Part shown: piece after piece, positions 27,031 to 35,649 of the stretch
Layout of the letters: each line of letters begins with the position of its first letter
Position numbering within the stretch: the first letter of the stretch is position 1
Origin: Actinomycetes bacterium
GTDB lineage: Bacteria > Actinomycetota > Actinomycetes > Propionibacteriales > Propionibacteriaceae
Length of the DNA: 45,747 nucleotides
Reading direction: 5' to 3'
Assembly (NCBI GenBank): GCA_023442485.1
Contig: JAEZZG010000040.1
Location: 1-45,747 of the forward strand
Translations under genes and position numbers: made by a program
Notes under the pieces: generated by a model
Database searches by the model: none
What the model saw: only the letters and a program-made list of their open reading frames with translations
What the model was told of the DNA's origin: nothing

Positions 27031-28674
27031 TCAGGATTGCCCAATGGACCCAAAATACTCGGCGGCGAAGGCTGCAAATCTGTCCATCTCGTCGCGACGG
27101 TAACCGCCGTCGACGTCAACGACGATGACCTCGACGCCTTCGACAGGTTCTTGAATGATCTCAGCCAAGTCCGCAAGGGACGATACAGTGCGTGTCGGCA
27201 CCGAATAGCCTTCCGCGATCTTGGCGCAATCGCTACTTTGTGCCGTAGTAAACACCCTGGCAAAGCGCGAGGCATATTCCGGTTTGCCTGGTTCGAGCAT
27301 GGTGAAGATCGAGCCGCCACCGTCGTCGACGACGATGATTCTCAGGTCTGGGACGGGCTCGCCGACGCTGCGACTAAGCGCGGGGGCGTCATGGCGAAAA
27401 GTCAGGTCTCCACAGATCAAGGTGACGGGTTGACCGAACCCGATGGCTAACCCCATTGCCGTCGAGATATTGCCGTCAATCCCGGCAAGTCCGCGATTAG
27501 CGAAGGCGTTGAGCGGGCCCTGGCCGGTGTGGGCGAGGTTGAAATCACGAATGATGGCTGATGAACCGATCATCAAGGGTTGATTCCCGACGTTATCGAC
27601 CACCAGATTGGCGATCGACAAACCGGTGGGTCGGGTTGTGTTTGCCTGATTGGTGAATGTGCTGACGGCTGCGTCGGCTCTACGCCAGGTCTCTAACCAT
27701 TCAGGGTGGGCACATGGGCTAGATGCGTTGACCTCTTTGACGACGGCGTCCACTCGCCAGGTGGGATCGACCCATTGACTCGAATCCGTCCAGGCGACTA
27801 GCCGAGTCCCGTCTTGGCTAAGCAGCCTAATAACCGCACGCGACAAGGTGGGATGCCCAACCATGATGACCTGGTCGATCTGGGAGCCGAGATGTTCGAG
27901 GAGTAGTGGATAGGAGGCGATAGCTTCTGGTCCACGGGCATGGGATGACGGTTCTGCCAGCAGCGGAATCTGGGCGTCACGGGCAACCTGGATCGCCTTG
28001 GTAGCCAGGCCTGGATCTGTATCCCCGACGACAATGACGGCCTTGGCTTGGGGATCGAGCTCCCATCTGGCTCCGCTCTGGGATGGGCGATCAGCAACCA
28101 GGGGCGGGTGCGGGTCTCTGCCCCAGATTTCGCACGGGTCAGGGATGAGCGGCTGCTCGAAGTGGATATTGCAGTGCACCGGCCCGGGACGGCCAGTCAA
28201 TACACCTGTGGCATGGGCCATCGACATAGACAGCCGGGATCGCACACTTGCCGAATCCTGGTGATCAGGGATGTCGTCAGCGAAGACGGTGTGCCTGAAG
28301 GCTAGGTATTGGTGAGTGGTCTGGTTCGATCCCGATCCAATCATGGAATGGGGACGGTCTGCTGTGACGGCGACGACGGGCACCTGAGCGTGCCAGGCTT
28401 CCATCATCGCCGGGGCAAGGTTGCCGACCGCAGTGCCGGAGGTGGTGACCACCGGAACGGGCTGACCGGTAGCTTTGGCAATCCCCAAGGCGGTGAACCC
28501 GGCTACCCGCTCATCAATCCTGACGTGAAGGGTGATCTCCCCGGCACTTTCTGCATCAGCAAGGGCCATCGCGAGGGCGGAATTGCGTGATCCAGGAGAG
28601 AGGACGACATGGCGGACGGACCAATCCAGCCAGGTGTTGATGGTGGCACACGCAAGTTTCCAGGACTGAGTCAC
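27031..28674 (-). CDS. menD: 2-succinyl-5-enolpyruvyl-6-hydroxy-3-cyclohexene-1-carboxylate synthase
   Basis: Thiamine-diphosphate enzyme joining isochorismate and 2-oxoglutarate in menaquinone synthesis. HVVLSPGSRNSALAMAL and RIDERVAGFTALGIAKATG (with the cofactor-activating glutamate) are family blocks; ICGDLTFRHDAPAL begins the ThDP/Mg-binding region and VVDDGGGSIFTML completes it. The 547 residues are typical. It starts with GTG preceded by AGAGGGG at 6-nt spacing. It is the last gene of the menE-A-C-D run. Confidence 0.95.
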   Translation of the reverse strand: MTQSWKLACATINTWLDWSVRHVVLSPGSRNSALAMALADAESAGEITLHVRIDERVAGFTALGIAKATGQPVPVVTTSGTAVGNLAPAMMEAWHAQVPVVAVTADRPHSMIGSGSNQTTHQYLAFRHTVFADDIPDHQDSASVRSRLSMSMAHATGVLTGRPGPVHCNIHFEQPLIPDPCEIWGRDPHPPLVADRPSQSGARWELDPQAKAVIVVGDTDPGLATKAIQVARDAQIPLLAEPSSHARGPEAIASYPLLLEHLGSQIDQVIMVGHPTLSRAVIRLLSQDGTRLVAWTDSSQWVDPTWRVDAVVKEVNASSPCAHPEWLETWRRADAAVSTFTNQANTTRPTGLSIANLVVDNVGNQPLMIGSSAIIRDFNLAHTGQGPLNAFANRGLAGIDGNISTAMGLAIGFGQPVTLICGDLTFRHDAPALSRSVGEPVPDLRIIVVDDGGGSIFTMLEPGKPEYASRFARVFTTAQSSDCAKIAEGYSVPTRTVSSLADLAEIIQEPVEGVEVIVVDVDGGYRRDEMDRFAAFAAEYFGSIGQS

Positions 28675-28777
28675 TGGCTGCCCCTCTCTAGACTCGCAAG
28701 ATCGGAGCGCCTACACTCATGGGCACACCGACTTGCCGGTTCTCCTAGTCCTATCGGATGTTGACGACTGGTTCAAC

Positions 28778-29995
28778 TCAGGTGCAGGAGTTGAGCCGGA
28801 CCTGTTCTACCAGCCATGCCAGGCATTGCCGGTAGCGGGCCTCCCACCAGGCGGTACTGGGTGGTGTGGCGGCCGGGAAATCCGCGACCAGATCATCGGC
28901 CCCCAGGGTGCACACCGGGAGGGTTCCGTCTCGGCTAATCAAACTGTCCCGGACGGTGTCTGCGGTGAAAAGCTGGACAGTGTTGAGTCCACAATCCAGC
29001 GGTGGCCTATCCAAGGCTGCGGCCAGGTGTACCGCCGCATTGATCCCGACGGAGCTCTCCAATGCCGACGAGATGACCACATCGACCCCAGGTTCGTCGC
29101 CCGTAGCACCGATCTGGTCAAGAAGGCTGAGACAAGTGAACGCACCGCCTAGGGGCTGGGTTTTAATGACGACCACGTCGGCCACCTTGTCGGCGATGAC
29201 CTGACGCAGGTGGCCTAGTTTGCGGATGGATTCGTCGGCAGCAATCTTGACGTCGATTCCGGCCTCAGCCAGACGCAATCGCAACTGGGCGAGTTGCACA
29301 GTCGTTGCACACGGCTGTTCGACGTATTCGAGCCCATACTCACTGAACCTGGTGATCGCGGTGAAGGCTTGGTCGACACTCCAGGTTCCGTTGACGTCAA
29401 TCCGGATACGCCCGGTCGGGCCAAGTTCAGCTCTGACCGCCGCCACCCTAGCTAGATCAGCTTCCAGCGTTGCATTATCGTTGCACTTGGGGTCTGTGGT
29501 CGACACCTTGATCTTGGCGGTGCGGGCCTGAGATTCAGCCACCAGACGGCGTGCGCGCTCCGGCGTCACCGTCGGGATCGTCACGTTGATCGGTACCCGG
29601 TCACGTCGAGGAGTAGGCAAGCCGAAGCAGGCGGCCTGGATTGCACCTGCTAGCCAGATCCCGGCCTCCGCAGTGTCGTATTCTTCAAAGGGGCTCCACT
29701 CGGCGATACCAGCGGGACCGGTGATGATCATGCCTCGACGGGTGGTGATTCCGCGAAACTGAGTGCGCAAACCGATCTCGTAGGTGACCCGGGGCAGTGC
29801 GCTAAGTTCATCCACATCTATGTGGCTCAGCATGGAGGCGGTGACTGCCGGGAGGGTGAATTGATGCGGGATCGGCAGCGGGGAGGTTGTGGCGACGTGG
29901 CGCGAACTGCTAGGAGACTTGGCCCCAGGCTGGCCTGGGAAATCTGTGGGCTTCATCTCGTCGGCGTCGGGAAACCGGTTGCGGGGGTGTTTCAT
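28778..29995 (-). CDS. menC: o-Succinylbenzoate synthase
   Basis: Enolase-superfamily dehydratase forming o-succinylbenzoate. The barrel residues are visible: KIKV (KxK), RIDVNGTW (first acidic ligand), YVEQPC (second), AADESI (third) and VVIKTQPLGG (opposite lysine). At 405 residues it is longer than usual. The first ~54 residues are polar and unconserved, and an ATG at 29833 would give 351 residues. The longer start is kept because it shares bases with the menA stop (TGATG) and the ATG at 29833 has no Shine-Dalgarno sequence; this remains uncertain. Confidence 0.9.
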   Translation of the reverse strand: MKHPRNRFPDADEMKPTDFPGQPGAKSPSSSRHVATTSPLPIPHQFTLPAVTASMLSHIDVDELSALPRVTYEIGLRTQFRGITTRRGMIITGPAGIAEWSPFEEYDTAEAGIWLAGAIQAACFGLPTPRRDRVPINVTIPTVTPERARRLVAESQARTAKIKVSTTDPKCNDNATLEADLARVAAVRAELGPTGRIRIDVNGTWSVDQAFTAITRFSEYGLEYVEQPCATTVQLAQLRLRLAEAGIDVKIAADESIRKLGHLRQVIADKVADVVVIKTQPLGGAFTCLSLLDQIGATGDEPGVDVVISSALESSVGINAAVHLAAALDRPPLDCGLNTVQLFTADTVRDSLISRDGTLPVCTLGADDLVADFPAATPPSTAWWEARYRQCLAWLVEQVRLNSCT

Positions 29996-30897
29996 CAGCC
30001 AACCCCAGAACCTGTAAGAGCCGCGATCACCACACCGGCGAGGAGTCCTACTCCATAGCCGAGTTCACCTAGCGAGGTCAGTTTCAGGGTGCGCACTAGG
30101 GCGAAACCGTTTACCTTCGTAAGCATATCTTTGCTAGCCAGGACGAGTGCGGGCGCGCAGAGTAGAGCGGTGAACACCCACCAGGTCGTCGCCATTGCCG
30201 CCAGCGGGACGGTCAGGATTGCCGCGATCGTCAAGATCAAGAAGAAAAGCCGCGAACCTTGGTCCCCGAGGCGGGTTTCGAGGGTGAGTTTGCCGCTGAC
30301 TCGATCGGTGTCAAGGTCGCGCAGGTTGTTGCACACCAGGATTGCGCAAGCGAGAAAGCCGATCCCGCAGGCCACGATCCACACCGGCAGATCGGCCCGA
30401 TGGGATTGAACATAGGTGGTGCCGACGGTGGCGACTAGCCCGAAGAAGATGAAGACGAATACTTCGCCCCAGCCGGCGTACCCATAGGGGTGTTTGCCGC
30501 CGGTGTAGTACCAGGCGGCCAAGATGGAGGCAACCCCAACCCCGATCAACCACCAATCTCCACTGAGGGCAACAATGGTCACACCAGCAAGGGCGGCTAC
30601 CGCGAACCAAGCGAAGGCGGCGAGTTTGACCTGTTTGGGTGAGGCTGCCCCGGAGCCGACGAGACGTCGTGGCCCGACGCGCTCGGCACTATCGGTGCCA
30701 CGAATCCCGTCCGAGTAGTCGTTGGCTAAGTTGACCCCGATCTGCAACGCCAATGCAACCAGGAGACACAGCAAGGCAATCCCGGCGCGCATCTGCCCAT
30801 AGTGGAGCGCAAGCGCCGTTCCGGCAATCACCGGCGCGGCAGCCGCAGGCAAGGTCCGCACCCTCGCCGCTTCAACCCATTCCCCTAGACTTGCCAC
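29995..30897 (-). CDS. menA: 1,4-Dihydroxy-2-naphthoate polyprenyltransferase
   Basis: Integral membrane UbiA-family enzyme that attaches the polyprenyl chain to dihydroxynaphthoate to give demethylmenaquinone. It has about eight to nine helices, the first aspartate motif NLANDYSDG and the second region CNNLRDLDTDRVSGK. About 300 residues is typical. GTG 30897 is preferred because GAGGAG lies 5 nt upstream; a GTG at 30912 is also in frame but would contain that site. The tail comes from the prenyl synthase and the product goes to MenG. Confidence 0.94.
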   Translation of the reverse strand: MASLGEWVEAARVRTLPAAAAPVIAGTALALHYGQMRAGIALLCLLVALALQIGVNLANDYSDGIRGTDSAERVGPRRLVGSGAASPKQVKLAAFAWFAVAALAGVTIVALSGDWWLIGVGVASILAAWYYTGGKHPYGYAGWGEVFVFIFFGLVATVGTTYVQSHRADLPVWIVACGIGFLACAILVCNNLRDLDTDRVSGKLTLETRLGDQGSRLFFLILTIAAILTVPLAAMATTWWVFTALLCAPALVLASKDMLTKVNGFALVRTLKLTSLGELGYGVGLLAGVVIAALTGSGVG

Positions 30898-30987
30898 AGT
30901 TTCTCCTCTCACACATCACATGCCCAAACTTCGCCAGATTCGACTTGTCAATCTCACCTGCTTGCTGGCTAGGAGTCTACGTTTGCT

Positions 30988-32121
30988 CTATTGATCTCTC
31001 CGCAACAGCTCGCTGGCCTTAATCCTGTCCAGTTTTCCGCTCGGCAGACGCGGCAGCACTTGCCCGGTCAGGACCCGCTTAGGGATGAATCGGGGGTCAA
31101 AACCTGGGGAGGCGGCTCGGCACCGGAAGGCGTCCTGCCACCATTGTTTGGGCAGGACGGCTGAGGTGACGAGCCCAACGAGGTTGCCCCAGTATTCGTC
31201 TTCCACCCCGACGATGCACACCTGAGACGGGTCAATCCCGGCGTCGGCGGCGATCTCATCGGCTACCTGCTGGACCTGGGTGAGGTTGATTTTGATCCCG
31301 CCTGATTTGATCACGTCATCGCTACGACCCAACACGGTGAGTTTCCCACTGTCGATCCGCCCTAGATCGGTGGTCTCGACCCTGCCAAGTCCATCGTTGA
31401 GGTAGGCGGGCTGATTGGTGACGGTGCCAGATTCCAGGTGCAGATACCCGGCGAATGCGGTCGGCGTGATGATGTGTATCAGCTTGTCGATGATCTCCAC
31501 CCTGACCTGGTCGAGGGCAATACCGTCATAGACGACTCCTCCGCAGGTCTCGGTCATTCCGTATGTGGTGACGAGGTTCATCCCAGCCTCCCGTCCCCGA
31601 CGCAGGAGTTCGGCGGGGATTCGTCCGCCCCCAACCAAGATGGTCTCGCATCGGGCAAGACGCGTGCCTAGATCGCGATCCGCGAGGGCTTTGGCGAGCT
31701 GGGTGGGCACGATTGAGATGTGATTGACGCCTTCGCGCGGAGCAAGGCAGGACAGATCAGGGTGGGCCTGAACCAGTTGCGCCCCCGCCATGTGGGCCCG
31801 CACCGCGACCATCATGCCCGCGATATATCCGGCCGAAAGAGCTAGATGCCAGGTATCGGCGACACCGATCCGGGCGCGTGAAATCGTGGCTGCAGCTTCC
31901 AAGGCTCGGCGTGGAATCAGCGCCCATTTTGGCGTCCCTGTCGATCCGGAAGTCGGCATCACTAGGGCTAGATCGAGCTTGTCGACCAGGCTCACCAAGG
32001 TCGATTCCTGCACTGCTTGGGCTTGGTGTTGGGAATTCACGACGACCAGACAACCCCCTGAATCAAGGCTGACTGGCAGATTCGCTATCGCTTGCTCCGG
32101 CAAGCACACCCTCATTGTCAC
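30988..32121 (-). CDS. menE: o-Succinylbenzoate-CoA ligase
   Basis: AMP-forming acyl-CoA synthetase activating o-succinylbenzoate. MPTSGSTGTPKWALIP is the P-loop, TYGMTETCGG the adenylate-binding motif, DLGRID and GRSDDVIKSGGIKI the hinge region, and LPSGKLDR carries the catalytic lysine. The 377 residues lack the long N-terminal domain of other ligases, the short actinobacterial MenE form. It starts with GTG 6 nt after a TAGTCT box and probably heads the menE-A-C-D transcript. Confidence 0.92.
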   Translation of the reverse strand: MTMRVCLPEQAIANLPVSLDSGGCLVVVNSQHQAQAVQESTLVSLVDKLDLALVMPTSGSTGTPKWALIPRRALEAAATISRARIGVADTWHLALSAGYIAGMMVAVRAHMAGAQLVQAHPDLSCLAPREGVNHISIVPTQLAKALADRDLGTRLARCETILVGGGRIPAELLRRGREAGMNLVTTYGMTETCGGVVYDGIALDQVRVEIIDKLIHIITPTAFAGYLHLESGTVTNQPAYLNDGLGRVETTDLGRIDSGKLTVLGRSDDVIKSGGIKINLTQVQQVADEIAADAGIDPSQVCIVGVEDEYWGNLVGLVTSAVLPKQWWQDAFRCRAASPGFDPRFIPKRVLTGQVLPRLPSGKLDRIKASELLRRDQ

Positions 32122-32127
32122 CGTCTA

Positions 32128-32133
32128 AGACTA
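32128..32133 (-). promoter_or_regulatory. -10 element of a leaderless-type promoter (menE)
   Basis: On the - strand TAGTCT is followed by 6 nt (TAGACG) and the GTG start at 32121. No Shine-Dalgarno sequence is present. It matches the other leaderless-type promoters of the window. Confidence 0.45.
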
Positions 32134-32244
32134 TCGAGTCAGCCCTAGGAAGGCTCATCGGCAAAGCTCGCGGGCTCTACCCTCCTTGACGGAGCCAATA
32201 ACGAGTGGATGCCACGATCGTCGAACAGCTTTGTATGAGCCGAC

Positions 32245-32250
32245 TAAGAT
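32245..32250 (+). promoter_or_regulatory. -10 element of a leaderless-type promoter (PLDc_N protein)
   Basis: TAAGAT is followed by ACCGGT (6 nt) and the ATG at 32257. No Shine-Dalgarno sequence is present. Confidence 0.45.
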
Positions 32251-32256
32251 ACCGGT

Positions 32257-32511
32257 ATGCCCCGAGTTCTCGTCGTGCTCATCGTGATTGCTTTGACGAT
32301 CTACTGCACCGTCGAAGTTGCCCAGTCACCGACCTATCAGGTCAGAGTCTTGCCCAAGTGGCTGTGGGCAATCGCAGTCATTTGTCTTCCTATCGTGGGG
32401 CCGATCGCGTGGCTGATTGTGGGCCGTCCCCGTCCAGATTCGGGATCATCCCAGGCCACCATCAAACCTCCGCCGGATGACGATTTTGATTTCCTTCGCA
32501 AACTTCGATAG
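32257..32511 (+). CDS. PLDc_N-domain small membrane protein
   Basis: 84-residue protein with two hydrophobic helices (about 4-20 and 36-57). The second contains LWAIAVICLPIVGPIAWLIVG, which matches the PLDc_N domain (the membrane segment found before phospholipase D/cardiolipin synthase domains and in stand-alone small actinobacterial proteins). An acidic C-terminal tail of about 25 residues ends in DDDFDFLRKLR. There is no phospholipase domain. The role is unknown; it faces menE divergently. Confidence 0.8.
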   Translation: MPRVLVVLIVIALTIYCTVEVAQSPTYQVRVLPKWLWAIAVICLPIVGPIAWLIVGRPRPDSGSSQATIKPPPDDDFDFLRKLR

Positions 32512-32613
32512 TTGTATGGATCCTTGGTGGTCAGGTTACTTGAGTCTCTAGGCCACGCCTGTCAGCAAGGCTGATCGCCTGCACTCACGCTCTTGGGCGA
32601 CGCCACGGCCTGG

Positions 32614-32730
32614 TTCACCCCGTCCCTTCGTCCAGCCACCTGCACTCGGCCCCATCACAGAGCCTCCCCTTCACCCCGTCCCCGCACTCGACGTCCTCAC
32701 CGCTATCCGACTGGCCCTTTCACCCCGTCC
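32614..32730 (+). repeat. Three copies of TTCACCCCGTCC in a C-rich spacer
   Basis: The 12-mer occurs at 32614, 32670 and 32719 within the 366-bp spacer 32512-32877. GCACTCG also recurs beside it. The spacer is otherwise low-complexity and C-rich on the + strand, with no gene seen. A TAGGGT box at 32861-32866 may serve the following transporter gene. Confidence 0.6.
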
Positions 32731-32877
32731 TCACCACCCGACTAACCCCTTGACCCAACCGGCCCCGAATATCGGATCGCCAGTTTTTCACCACCCACTC
32801 ATTTCCGACCTTGACAAGGGGCCATAGCGTGGTCCTCTGAGGTCTTTAGGCACCTAGTGGTAGGGTGAATCGAAGGA

Positions 32878-34245
32878 ATGAGGGGAGATGATAACTCAAT
32901 GAACGGGATGTTCGCCTCGTTGAGAATCCCGAACTATCGAAATTGGTTCATCGGAGCCACATTTTCAAATATAGGGCGCTGGCTAGCAACGACGGCTCAG
33001 TCTTGGTTGGTCTTGACGATCCTCACCGACCACAATGCGCTAGCTTTGGGTATCCAGACCGCACTGGCCTTCCTCCCGTCGCTCTTACTGGCCCCCTGGG
33101 TTGGTGCCGTGGCGGATATGTTCGCGAAGAAGTCAGTCCTGAAGGTCACCAACTCCGTCTTACTGTTCGACTCAATCATCCTATCGACTCTCGTGATTAC
33201 CGGAGCGGTTGAACTGTGGATGGTCTATCTCTTAGCCACCATCGACGGTGTGGCGGCCGCCTTCGATCAGCCCTCTAAGCAGGCGATCGTCGCCGAGATC
33301 GTCCCGCACGACTCGCTTCCGAACGCGATCTCATTGAACTCCGCATCCTTCAACACGGCACGCATCATCGGCCCCGGATGTGCAGGTGTCGCAATCGCGG
33401 CTATCGGCACTGGTCCAGTGATCGCCCTCAACGCCGCGTCTTTCATCGCGATGTTGATCTGTATTCATAGCCTCAACTCCGAAGCCATGTTCTCGCCGCC
33501 GACCGCCTCCAAGGCCGAGGCCACATTCACGCAAGGCATCCGTTACGTCCGTCGACATGCAGACCTCAAAGTGCTGCTTTTCATTGGGTTTGCCGTCGGT
33601 GGGCTGTCGTTCAACTTCAACATCTCCAACGCCGTCATGGCTACCGTTGCCTTCGGGAAGGCCTCGGGTGAGTTCGGCATCCTCGGCTCCTTGATGGGAG
33701 TGGGGGCGTTGACGGCAGCCTTGTTGTCTGCCCGCCGCGATCGTCCCCGTCTGCGCCGTCTACTCCTGGGGATGATGGGCTTTTCCGTATTCAATCTCGC
33801 CGCTGCACTGTCACCAAACTATGTGTTATTCGCCATCCTCCAGGTCCCGGTGGGCTACTGCGCGGTGATGTGCCTGGTAGGGTGCAATACCTTGCTACAG
33901 ACGTCAGCGACACCAACGATGCGTGGTCGAGTGATGGCTTTGTGGGGTTTGATGATCATGGGCGTCACCCCGGCTGTCTCACCCATGATTGGTCGTCTCG
34001 GTGACGTCGCTGGCCCGCGTTCGACCGTCCTATTCGGAGTGATCGTCACCGGTGTCGCAGCGATTGGTTTGACCGCGTTGATCATGGTCAAGGACGGCAT
34101 CGCGATTCGGATTGACCGCAAGGCCAAGCTGTGGCTAAGCATCGATCACGTCGGGGATTCCGCCGAGACCAAAGCCTTGCGTCTGTTCAACCGCAGACTG
34201 GTCGAATCCCAGGCTCAATCAGCGTCGTCAACCAAGGTTAGTTAG
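32878..34245 (+). CDS. MFS transporter, EntS-like (MFS_3 type)
   Basis: Twelve-helix major facilitator exporter of the group that includes the enterobactin exporter EntS and multidrug proteins. SLRIPNYRNWFIGATFSNIG is the typical N-terminus of this group. LAPWVGAVADMFAKKSVL is motif A, and AFDQPSKQAIVAEIVP follows TM4 as usual. The 455 residues include a polar C-terminal tail of about 45. The start may be ATG 32878 or ATG 32899; the latter has AGGGGAG upstream at long spacing. No siderophore genes are nearby, so the substrate is unknown. Confidence 0.88.
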   Translation: MRGDDNSMNGMFASLRIPNYRNWFIGATFSNIGRWLATTAQSWLVLTILTDHNALALGIQTALAFLPSLLLAPWVGAVADMFAKKSVLKVTNSVLLFDSIILSTLVITGAVELWMVYLLATIDGVAAAFDQPSKQAIVAEIVPHDSLPNAISLNSASFNTARIIGPGCAGVAIAAIGTGPVIALNAASFIAMLICIHSLNSEAMFSPPTASKAEATFTQGIRYVRRHADLKVLLFIGFAVGGLSFNFNISNAVMATVAFGKASGEFGILGSLMGVGALTAALLSARRDRPRLRRLLLGMMGFSVFNLAAALSPNYVLFAILQVPVGYCAVMCLVGCNTLLQTSATPTMRGRVMALWGLMIMGVTPAVSPMIGRLGDVAGPRSTVLFGVIVTGVAAIGLTALIMVKDGIAIRIDRKAKLWLSIDHVGDSAETKALRLFNRRLVESQAQSASSTKVS

Positions 34246-34270
34246 TCGCGCCCAGCGCGGGCAGGCGATT

Positions 34271-34459
34271 GGAGTTTCGAGCAGGTTACTGACGGCGTGC
34301 AGTTCAGGGAGTTTGTCGACCGCGTGGAGGTCACGAAATTTCCGGAAGGCGGGGAGACCACGAAGTTTCCGGCGGCATGTACTCCCCGGCTTCGTCGACC
34401 GCGTGGCATTCCCGTGAGTTTGCCGACCGGGTGAAGAGCACGAAACTCCGCAACGGCGC
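34271..34459 (+). repeat. Seven-unit ~27-bp imperfect tandem repeat (minisatellite)
   Basis: Units begin near 34271, 34298, 34325, 34352, 34378, 34404 and 34432. The shared pattern is roughly TGGAG..CACGAAGTTT followed by .CCGACCGCG. Unit length is 26-28 nt. On the - strand the repeat reads as nine-residue units such as KFRDLHAVD and KLPELHAVS, or GNFVTSTRS in another frame, because the period is a multiple of three. It fills most of the spacer between the transporter and dhaK. No gene is called in it. Confidence 0.75.
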
Positions 34460-34534
34460 ATACGCACAAGGCGGTGCTGGTGCCCGATATTTACCCCCCT
34501 CATCTGCACCACCTTCGACTCAGGCCAACCGGGT

Positions 34535-34562
34535 TTGAACTTGTGTGCACCTTCTCTAATCT
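34535..34562 (+). promoter_or_regulatory. Candidate dhaK promoter
   Basis: TTGAAC (34535-34540) and TAATCT (34557-34562) are spaced by 16 bp. They end 36 nt before the dhaK ATG, leaving a leader of about 30 nt. A second TTGACT/TAGAAT pair right at the start codon is too close to each other to be a promoter. Confidence 0.5.
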
Positions 34563-34598
34563 CTGGTCCACCGATCCGAAGAATGGTTGACTAGAATC

Positions 34599-35603
34599 AT
34601 GAAGAAATTGATTAACGCAGTTGACGACGTTGTCGCTGATGAACTCAAGGGTATTGAGCTCGCACATCCTGATCTTGTGCGTGTTGATCATGAAAACGCG
34701 GTTATCTACCGCGCGGATGCGCCGGTCAAAGGCAAAGTCGCTTTGATCTCTGGCGGTGGTTCCGGTCACGAACCGATGCACGGTGGTTTCGTCGGCAAGG
34801 GCATGCTTGATGCAGCCTGCGCAGGCCCAGTTTTTACCTCTCCGACTCCTGACCAAATGGTTGCCGCCACCAAGGCGGTCGCTTCTGAGGCAGGCGTGCT
34901 CTACATCGTCAAGAACTACACCGGTGACGTGATGAACTTCGAGATGGCTGCCGAGATGGTGGCTATGGAAGATGAATCGATCCGGATTGAGACAGTCGTC
35001 ATTGATGATGACTGCGCAGTCCAGGACTCCACATGGACGGCTGGCCGTCGTGGAGTGGGGCTGACGGTGTTGCTAGAGAAGATCGTGGGTGCCGCTGCTG
35101 AGGCCGGTCAAGACCTCGATTCTTGCTTGGCTCTGGCTAAGAAGCTCAATGCTCAGGGTCGCTCCTATGGCATGGCTTTGGATGCTTGCACCACTCCCGC
35201 TGCCGGTCAGAAGTCCTTCGAGCTCGCTGATGACGAGATGGAACTGGGCGTCGGTATTCATGGTGAACCCGGACGCGAGACCGCAAAAATCATGGATGCC
35301 CATGGCATCGCAGAGCACATGGTCAAGGCTGTTACCGACGACTACGACTTCAGCGACGAGGACGTCATCGTCATGGTCAACGGCATGGGCGCAACCCCGC
35401 TTATTGAGCTGTACTTGATGTACGGCGAGATTGCACAAATGCTTGCTGACAAGGGCATCAAGATTGCTCGCAATCTGGTTGGAAACTACATCACCTCTCT
35501 CGACATGGCCGGATGTTCACTGACTATCCTCAAGGCCGACGAAGAGATTCTGCGGCTGTGGGATGCCCCGGTCCTTACCGCTGGTCTGCGCAAGGGTATC
35601 TAG
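34599..35603 (+). CDS. dhaK: Dihydroxyacetone kinase subunit DhaK
   Basis: Substrate-binding subunit of PEP-dependent dihydroxyacetone kinase. MKKLINAVDDVV is the normal N-terminus, LISGGGSGHEPMHGGFVGKGM the first conserved block, KNYTGDVMNFEMA the next, and GVGIHGEPG holds H221, which binds dihydroxyacetone covalently. The 334 residues are standard. ATG 34599 is preferred over TTG 34587. Codons are biased toward GCT, GTT and AAG, suggesting strong expression. A strong hairpin follows, and the expected dhaL is not between it and the DhaM gene. Confidence 0.95.
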   Translation: MKKLINAVDDVVADELKGIELAHPDLVRVDHENAVIYRADAPVKGKVALISGGGSGHEPMHGGFVGKGMLDAACAGPVFTSPTPDQMVAATKAVASEAGVLYIVKNYTGDVMNFEMAAEMVAMEDESIRIETVVIDDDCAVQDSTWTAGRRGVGLTVLLEKIVGAAAEAGQDLDSCLALAKKLNAQGRSYGMALDACTTPAAGQKSFELADDEMELGVGIHGEPGRETAKIMDAHGIAEHMVKAVTDDYDFSDEDVIVMVNGMGATPLIELYLMYGEIAQMLADKGIKIARNLVGNYITSLDMAGCSLTILKADEEILRLWDAPVLTAGLRKGI

Positions 35604-35611
35604 CCCTACTT

Positions 35612-35648
35612 CCCCACTGAGTCGGCGATTGCCGCCCACTCAGTGGGG
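35612..35648 (+). terminator. Terminator after dhaK
   Basis: CCCCACTGAG pairs with CTCAGTGGGG (10 bp), and an inner CGGC/GCCG stem extends the helix. It starts 8 nt after the dhaK stop and is followed by ATTTCTCT. It should separate dhaK from the dhaM-type gene. Confidence 0.8.
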
Positions 35649-35649
35649 A

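Noticed and set aside
34228..34512. Reading frame of 94 codons on the - strand over the minisatellite with LHAV repeats
   Set aside because: The repeat has a 27-nt period, so several frames stay open together; there is no ribosome binding site or non-repeat domain. It is kept as a repeat rather than a gene.
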